This document shows, in pieces, positions 1 to 5,866 of a stretch of DNA of 5,866 nt. The translations under genes were made by a program, and so were the position numbers. Origin of the DNA: Acidobacteriota bacterium (GTDB taxonomy: Bacteria > Acidobacteriota > Thermoanaerobaculia > Multivoradales > JAHEKO01); assembly GCA_027296385.1 (NCBI GenBank), contig JAPUJD010000096.1, positions 1 through 5,866 of the forward strand, read 5' to 3'. Below the pieces are notes generated by a model, which saw only the letters and a program-made list of their open reading frames with translations, was not told the origin of the DNA and did no database searches. Every line of letters starts with the position of its first letter. The first letter of the stretch is position 1.

Positions 1-2402
<2,402 letters not shown>

Positions 2403-2412
2403 GGTGCCACGG

Positions 2413-2418
2413 ATTGTA
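2413..2418 (-). promoter_or_regulatory. Putative -10 hexamer (TACAAT) for the downstream kinase gene
   Basis: On the minus strand TACAAT (TATAAT with one mismatch, fits TANNNT) lies exactly 10 nt before the GTG at 2402, within the 61-bp gap between the kinase genes. No TTGACA-like -35 is visible at 16-18 bp spacing, and no Shine-Dalgarno sequence lies before the GTG. A start a few bases before GTG would give a leaderless or nearly leaderless mRNA. Inferred from sequence only. Confidence 0.4.
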
Positions 2419-2463
2419 CCGGCGAACGTTCTCGAGCCGTCGGTTGTCTCCTGATCCCGGCGT

Positions 2464-5211
2464 CTAGTCGAGCGAACTCGCCCAGTTGAGCACGAGATGC
2501 AGGCGCGAGGCCGGCTGCCAATCGGCGGCCCTTCTTGCAGTGACGATCTCGCGACCATCGGGTGAGAGCCCGTAGACCCGGTTGTCGTTGTCGCTCCCGG
2601 AAACATCCGCCAGGTCGAGCACGAGGCGAGGCAGGGTGGCCTGGAAGTCGGTGCCCGACTCGATCTCGACGGCCATCAAGAGCTTGTCGGTCTGAAAGAG
2701 CAGCTCACGGCCGTCCGGGGTCCAGGTCGGGCTCAGGCCGCCCTTGCTCGAGATCTGGAATCGACTCTCGGGTACGGGGTACGAGCCTACGTACACTTCT
2801 CGGCGACCGGACTGATCGGAGACGTAGGCCAGCCATTGACCGTCGGGAGAGACCACCGCATCGGACTCTTCTGCCGGTGTCTGGAGGTACGGGGTCGCGC
2901 GCCGCTCGCCCTCGAGGTGAAGGACCCAGATGTCGCGGCCGGTCGTGTTGCTCTCGTCCGAATAGACGATCGTTTGGCGATCGGGAGCCCACTGCGGATA
3001 GTTGATGTTGATTCCGCTCCAGAACAAGGTGGGCTCGCCCGTACCGTCGGCGCGTCGCTCCGCGATCGAGGCCCTGCCTCCCTCCGTCAGGACGTACAGC
3101 ACCGACTCGCCGTCAGGCGACCAGGCCGGAAAGTCGGCATCCCACTCGTGTGTGATCTTGCTCAGCGTCTCGCGCTCTAGGTCGAAGATCCACAACTGAC
3201 CGTTGGCTCCGTCGATGCGCAGCACCAGGTGCTTGCCGTCGGGAGACCATCGCACGATGGTGACGGGACTGGGTGGAATCGGGAGCTGCATCGCCTCGCC
3301 CTCTCGCGAGATCCGGTAGACACCGGCGTCAAAGAGCTCGGGACCGCCGGCGAGATAGGCGAGGCTGCCGTTCTCGGCGAGGCTGAGCTGAATGGCACCG
3401 AACGTTGGCGAGGTAAGCAGGCCGTCCAGGACCGGCACCGGGGCGCCGACGATCTCGAGTCGAGAGGAGTCGAGTGTTACCGAAAACAACTTTCCGTCGC
3501 GGCCGAAGAGAAGCCGATCCGGTGGCAGGAATCGGGGAAAACTACCTCCCTTGATCAGGGTCTTGCGCTCCCCGGTCTTCAGAGACTGGATCTCGATCCA
3601 GGCGTCGTCGAAGGACTCCGTGTCGGCGCGGCTGGTGGTGAAGAGAAGCGCGCTCTCGTCCGGCAGGACGGCCGGAAACCGATGGGTCTTCTCCCCTTCG
3701 AGCAGGGTGGTGACGGCCTCCGGCTCGCCGCCGCCCGCATCGATGACGTGCACGGCGGAGAACCACGAGGGCGAGTAGAAGATGCGACCGCTGCGAGTCC
3801 AGGTCCCGCCTCTCGAGAACCCCACGGTGGTCGCGAGCTTGATGGGGGCGCCTCCCTGGAGAGACTGCTTCCAGAGCTGCGCACCTCGAAAGTAGGCCAG
3901 CCACTGGCCGTCCGCCGAGAAGAACGGGGCGTAGGCGCCGAGCGTGTCCGGCAAGGCGACTATCTCGAAACCGTCGATCCGGCGCAGGTAGATTTCCGAC
4001 ATCTCCGGTGAGTTCGCAGGCTTGCCGACGAAAGCCACCTTGTCTCCGGAAGGCGAAAAGGCCAAGGTGGTATTCTGCAGGACCTTATTGGGATCGGCGG
4101 CCGGGATCTCCAGGGCGAATCGGCCCACCGGACGAGAAGGCTGCTCGATCTCCTTCCCGCCTCGCAGCAGCGAGAGGCCCGCGACGGTCGCCCCAAGCAG
4201 CAGGCCGCCGCCGAAGACGAGGGCGGAACGTACCGCCGACGATCTCACCTGCGTCGTACCGGAGCCCAACCCTCCCTCGGCGGACTCGGAACGGCCGGCC
4301 TCCGAGAGGTCCCATCGCGCGTCGCCGATGTCACGCAGGCGTAGCGCAGGATCCTTCTCGAGGCACCTGGCAAGGAGTTGTCGCAGCACCGCGGGGGTCT
4401 CTCGAGGCAGTCGATCGAAGTCGACCGGGCGTTCGAGGACTCGGGCCAGAACGTCGGCAACCGTGTCCTTGGCAACCGTATCGCCGGAGAACGGCGGCCG
4501 GCCGGTGAGCATCTCGAACAGGACACAGCCGAACGCCCAGACGTCGGCACGGTGGTCGGCCTGCCCGCCGCGCGCCTGCTCGGGGCTCATGTAGGCAGCG
4601 GTCCCCAGGATGATTCCAACGCCCGTAGCGTGTTGAGTGAGCGTCGGCGACATCGACAGCGCCGCCGGATCGGGCGCCGGCTGCTCACCCGTCGCGTCGA
4701 GAGCCTTGGCCAGACCGAAGTCCAGCACTTTGACCGCACCGTCGTCGTCCACCATGATGTTGGCTGGTTTCAGGTCTCGATGCACGATGCCGGTCTCGTG
4801 CGCGGAGTCGAGGGCATCCGCGAGCTGTACGGCGACCCCCAGCGTGTCCTCCACCGACATCGGCCCCCGAGCGAGCCGATGCGCCAGATCGAGGCCCCGG
4901 GCCAGCTCCATCACGAGAAAGTGGACTTCTTCGCTCCGATCCTCCTCCCCCAGGGCGACACTCGGCACAGCCGATTCGAACGAATAGATGGCAGCGATGC
5001 GCGGATGGTTCAGCGCGGCAAGAACCTTCGCCTCGCGATCGAAACGCGCCAAGCGTTCCGGGTCGTTCGAGACCTCCTCCAGGAGCAGCTTGATCGCGAC
5101 TTCACGATCGAGCTTCGTGTCGCGCGCTCGATAGACCTCCCCCATGCCTCCCACACCGAGGCTGGAGACGATCTCGTAGGAACCCAGACGAGAAGCCGGT
5201 GACAAAACCAT
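2464..5211 (-). CDS. Membrane-anchored Ser/Thr protein kinase with C-terminal PD40/TolB-like beta-propeller (complete)
   Basis: A 915-residue Hanks-type kinase numbered from the ATG at 5211. Kinase landmarks: glycine loop GVGGMG at 19-24, K41, alpha-C E60, HRDLKPAN at 144-151, DFG at 164-166, SPE at 209-211. All catalytic residues are intact. The activation segment has the SMSPTLT motif shared with the downstream paralogue. A helix at about 329-349 (SALVFGGGLLLGATVAGLSLL) is the single predicted membrane span. Residues from about 380 to the end hold roughly a dozen PD40-type repeats (SPSGDKVAF, SADGQWLAY, SPDGKHLVL, SPDGESVLY, SPDGQWLAY, TPDGRELLF, SPDGREIVT), expected to fold as one or two propellers outside the membrane. 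The C-terminus LHLVLNW resembles the usual family ending, so the protein looks complete. An upstream TTG at 5307 would add 32 residues, but the family normally begins right at MVLSPASRLGSYEI, so 5211 is preferred; in-frame ATGs at 5226 and 5235 are alternatives. Relative to its paralogue it has an acidic insertion at about 80-97 and a DTVAKDTVAD duplication at 244-253. Substrate and signal are unknown. Confidence 0.94.
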   Translation of the reverse strand: MVLSPASRLGSYEIVSSLGVGGMGEVYRARDTKLDREVAIKLLLEEVSNDPERLARFDREAKVLAALNHPRIAAIYSFESAVPSVALGEEDRSEEVHFLVMELARGLDLAHRLARGPMSVEDTLGVAVQLADALDSAHETGIVHRDLKPANIMVDDDGAVKVLDFGLAKALDATGEQPAPDPAALSMSPTLTQHATGVGIILGTAAYMSPEQARGGQADHRADVWAFGCVLFEMLTGRPPFSGDTVAKDTVADVLARVLERPVDFDRLPRETPAVLRQLLARCLEKDPALRLRDIGDARWDLSEAGRSESAEGGLGSGTTQVRSSAVRSALVFGGGLLLGATVAGLSLLRGGKEIEQPSRPVGRFALEIPAADPNKVLQNTTLAFSPSGDKVAFVGKPANSPEMSEIYLRRIDGFEIVALPDTLGAYAPFFSADGQWLAYFRGAQLWKQSLQGGAPIKLATTVGFSRGGTWTRSGRIFYSPSWFSAVHVIDAGGGEPEAVTTLLEGEKTHRFPAVLPDESALLFTTSRADTESFDDAWIEIQSLKTGERKTLIKGGSFPRFLPPDRLLFGRDGKLFSVTLDSSRLEIVGAPVPVLDGLLTSPTFGAIQLSLAENGSLAYLAGGPELFDAGVYRISREGEAMQLPIPPSPVTIVRWSPDGKHLVLRIDGANGQLWIFDLERETLSKITHEWDADFPAWSPDGESVLYVLTEGGRASIAERRADGTGEPTLFWSGININYPQWAPDRQTIVYSDESNTTGRDIWVLHLEGERRATPYLQTPAEESDAVVSPDGQWLAYVSDQSGRREVYVGSYPVPESRFQISSKGGLSPTWTPDGRELLFQTDKLLMAVEIESGTDFQATLPRLVLDLADVSGSDNDNRVYGLSPDGREIVTARRAADWQPASRLHLVLNWASSLD

Positions 5212-5221
5212 CGGAGGCCGG

Positions 5222-5227
5222 ATCATA
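5222..5227 (-). promoter_or_regulatory. Putative -10 hexamer (TATGAT) for the upstream kinase gene
   Basis: On the minus strand TATGAT (one mismatch to TATAAT, fits TANNNT) lies exactly 10 nt before the preferred ATG at 5211. This is the same geometry as at the paralogue. Again there is no clear -35 and no Shine-Dalgarno sequence; CCGGCCTCCG separates hexamer and start. If it is used, the in-frame ATGs further upstream could not be translated from this transcript, which supports the 5211 start. Confidence 0.42.
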
Positions 5228-5256
5228 TCCGGCATCCAGGGCCTGCGATCCCCGTA

Positions 5257-5326
5257 GGTGCAACAAAGGGGCCGAACGCTAACTCGTGTGTCGTGTATTA
5301 GTTGCAAGCCTCGTGGGGTGCAACAA
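5257..5326. repeat. TGCAAC half-sites: 10-bp direct repeat plus inverted copy upstream of kinase gene
   Basis: GGTGCAACAA occurs at 5257-5266 and 5317-5326, exactly 60 bp apart. An inverted copy, GTTGCA at 5301-5306, faces TGCAAC at 5319-5324 across 12 bp. These sites lie 46-115 bp upstream of the preferred kinase start and could be an operator for its promoter. No regulator can be named. Confidence 0.4.
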
Positions 5327-5363
5327 GTAGCCGACGCGAGTCAGGAAGGAGGGCTCTCCAACC

Positions 5364-5392
5364 AGAAGATCCCCGAAGATCCCCGATCTTCT
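5364..5392. repeat. Tandem 10-bp repeat forming a GAAGATC/GATCTTC hairpin
   Basis: GAAGATCCCC is repeated back to back at 5365-5374 and 5375-5384 and is followed at once by GATCTTC at 5385-5391. GAAGATC (5375-5381) and GATCTTC (5385-5391) form a perfect 7-bp inverted repeat around CCC. The first copy can pair with the same arm over 8 bp (5364-5371 with 5385-5392), so two alternative hairpins are possible. No T-run follows on either strand, so a terminator is not supported. Confidence 0.65.
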
Positions 5393-5464
5393 CCTCCGTT
5401 CATAGGGTCACCCGGGCTGGAAGACTCGTCTCAGCTTGCCAAGCCGAGTCAGCCAGGCCACCCA

Positions 5465-5512
5465 GGTGTTCAAAATAAGCGTATTTGGGGTGTTCAAAAT
5501 AAGCATACTTAG
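5465..5512. repeat. Two tandem 24-bp direct repeats, AT-rich
   Basis: GGTGTTCAAAATAAGC occurs at 5465-5480 and again at 5489-5504, a period of 24 bp. The remaining 8 bp of each unit are related (GTATTTGG versus ATACTTAG). Each copy contains a small dyad: AAATA-AGCG-TATTT at 5473-5486 and TAAG-CATA-CTTA in the second copy. The patch is strikingly AT-rich against its surroundings. Short internal direct repeats next to a TG dinucleotide recall the ends of IS21-family insertion sequences, but no transposase gene is present. Confidence 0.7.
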
Positions 5513-5524
5513 GGACGCCATGTG

Positions 5525-5600
5525 CGCCTAAGCCATTTGTTCAGAGCGGGTTGCAGGTACGGTCCCAGACCGTTCGAAGTTACTCAGACAAGCTTATGCG
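5525..5600. repeat. 76-bp nested imperfect palindrome (attC-like shape, lacking the attC core triplets)
   Basis: The outer arms CGCCTAAGC (5525-5533) and GCTTATGCG (5592-5600) pair at 8 of 9 positions. Inside them TTGT (5537-5540) pairs with ACAA (5588-5591), leaving CAT bulged on the left. The centre holds a perfect 6-bp hairpin, ACGGTC-CCA-GACCGT (5559-5573). Size and bulged, nested arms recall integron attC sites. The required core ends are absent, however: the arms read TAAG and CTTA where attC has TAAC and GTTA. It is probably another kind of structured or relic element. Confidence 0.45.
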
Positions 5601-5613
5601 GCTCGGGTTATTC

Positions 5614-5642
5614 GTGTCGCCTTTCGCCCAGAAAGACGACAC
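5614..5642 (-). terminator. 12-bp hairpin directly after the VOC stop codon
   Basis: Arms 5614-5625 and 5631-5642 pair over 12 positions, eleven Watson-Crick and one G-U, around a 5-nt loop (UGGGC on the minus strand). The stem begins 2 nt after the TGA at 5645-5647, where a transcript-end hairpin of the VOC gene would sit. No U-tract follows (the next bases are GAATAACC), so it is not a textbook intrinsic terminator. It may instead protect a 3' end or act with a factor. Confidence 0.45.
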
Positions 5643-5644
5643 CT

Positions 5645-5866
5645 TCAGTCGGTCGGGACGAGCTCCGCGAGTTCTATCAATGCGCCCTCGGGGGTGGGCT
5701 GATGACATTTGCACTGCTGAGTCTCCCAGCAGGTTCCACCCATGTACCGGGTATACCAGTCGGCCGCGGCCATCGGATCCGAGGCACGAATGTGGACATG
5801 GTGGTACGTGGACTCAGCGGCGCGGGCCGCGACGCCAGAACACAAGACCGCACCAACGGCCGCTAG
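5645..5866 (-). CDS. Secreted VOC/glyoxalase-fold protein, 5' end outside window, probably internally deleted
   Basis: The minus-strand frame is open to the window edge and gives 73 residues before a TGA. The first 16 visible residues (LAAVGAVLCSGVAARA) look like the hydrophobic core and cleavage site of a Sec signal peptide, cut before AEST. No lipobox is formed, since the residue before Cys is Leu. Next comes YHHVHIRASDPMAAADWYTRYMGG, which matches the first beta strand and helix of vicinal-oxygen-chelate (VOC) proteins, including the strand-1 histidine that is often a metal ligand. A complete VOC domain needs about 110-130 residues, but only 29 follow. They include PEGALIELAEL, which resembles the last strand (DPDG-x-IEL) with its Glu ligand. 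The middle of the fold, including any second ligand, is therefore missing, and a Cys-rich linker (CWETQQCKCH) stands in its place. The most likely reading is an internally deleted gene or a pseudogene. The alternative is a short true gene of unknown fold. A TTG at 5845 is an in-frame start inside the window, but it would cut the signal peptide. Confidence 0.55.
   Translation of the reverse strand, partial: LAAVGAVLCSGVAARAAESTYHHVHIRASDPMAAADWYTRYMGGTCWETQQCKCHQPTPEGALIELAELVPTD

Larger units (their letters stand above)
5212..5644. other. Intergenic region without a convincing gene, rich in repeats and dyads
   Basis: About 430 bp between the VOC stop and the first kinase start. Plus-strand frames beginning at 5258 and 5522 cross it, but neither has a recognisable domain. 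The first is low-complexity, made partly of translated repeats, and the second runs antisense to the VOC gene. The stretch is locally richer in A+T than the kinase genes and holds several inverted and direct repeats listed separately. It reads like a promoter region joined to mobile-element debris. Confidence 0.6.

Noticed and set aside
3229..4011. Plus-strand open frame of 260 codons
   Set aside because: Antisense to the propeller half of the complete kinase gene; no recognisable motif and composition typical of a shadow frame.
4378..5202. Plus-strand open frame of 274 codons
   Set aside because: Antisense to the kinase domain. Its apparent regularity mirrors the conserved kinase codons on the other strand.
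5212..5307. Extending the complete kinase to the TTG at 5307
   Set aside because: The added 32 residues (Cys/Arg-rich, no hydrophobic segment) do not resemble the family N-terminus, and the -10-like hexamer would then lie inside the gene.
5343..5353. AGGAAGGAGGG on the plus strand as a ribosome binding site
   Set aside because: No ATG, GTG or TTG lies within the next 15 nt, so it cannot serve a gene in the normal way.
5258..5512. Plus-strand open frame of 84 codons in the intergenic gap
   Set aside because: The GTG start has no ribosome site, the translation is low-complexity, and its end merely translates the tandem repeats (GVQNK twice).
5522..5866. Plus-strand open frame of 114 codons
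   Set aside because: It crosses the palindrome and hairpin and then runs antisense to the VOC segment. No domain, and no Shine-Dalgarno before its GTG.

Overview
This GC-rich window carries two large tandem genes on the minus strand, followed at the right-hand end by about 430 bp without a convincing gene and by the 3' part of a third minus-strand gene. Both large genes encode membrane-anchored Hanks-type Ser/Thr protein kinases: an N-terminal kinase domain, one predicted transmembrane helix and a C-terminal beta-propeller built of PD40/TolB-like repeats. That architecture, multiplied in paralogues, is typical of Acidobacteriota and some other GC-rich environmental phyla. The secreted VOC-fold protein at the right edge would fit the same group. 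The assignment is an inference from gene style only; there is no rRNA or marker gene here.

Layout, in the direction of transcription (right to left): (1) 5866-5645, 3' part of a signal-peptide-bearing VOC/glyoxalase-fold protein that appears to lack the middle of its domain, with a strong 12-bp hairpin directly after its stop. (2) 5644-5212, a gap that is locally AT-richer and dense in repeats and dyads: an attC-like imperfect palindrome, two 24-bp direct repeats resembling a relic insertion-sequence end, a GAAGATC hairpin, and TGCAAC half-sites. (3) 5211-2464, a complete kinase-propeller protein of 915 residues. (4) 2402-1, a second kinase-propeller protein, 61 bp downstream, with 800 residues visible and its C-terminus beyond the window.

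The two kinases look like sensor/effector paralogues: a cytoplasmic kinase coupled through a membrane helix to an extracytoplasmic propeller that probably binds protein or ligand. Both start codons lack a Shine-Dalgarno sequence, and both lie exactly 10 nt after a TANNNT -10-like hexamer (TATGAT and TACAAT). This suggests that each gene has its own promoter and gives a leaderless or nearly leaderless mRNA, rather than the pair being one conventional operon. I see no CRISPR array, tRNA, rRNA, intact transposase or recognisable defence system. The large plus-strand open frames are antisense shadows of the kinase genes.
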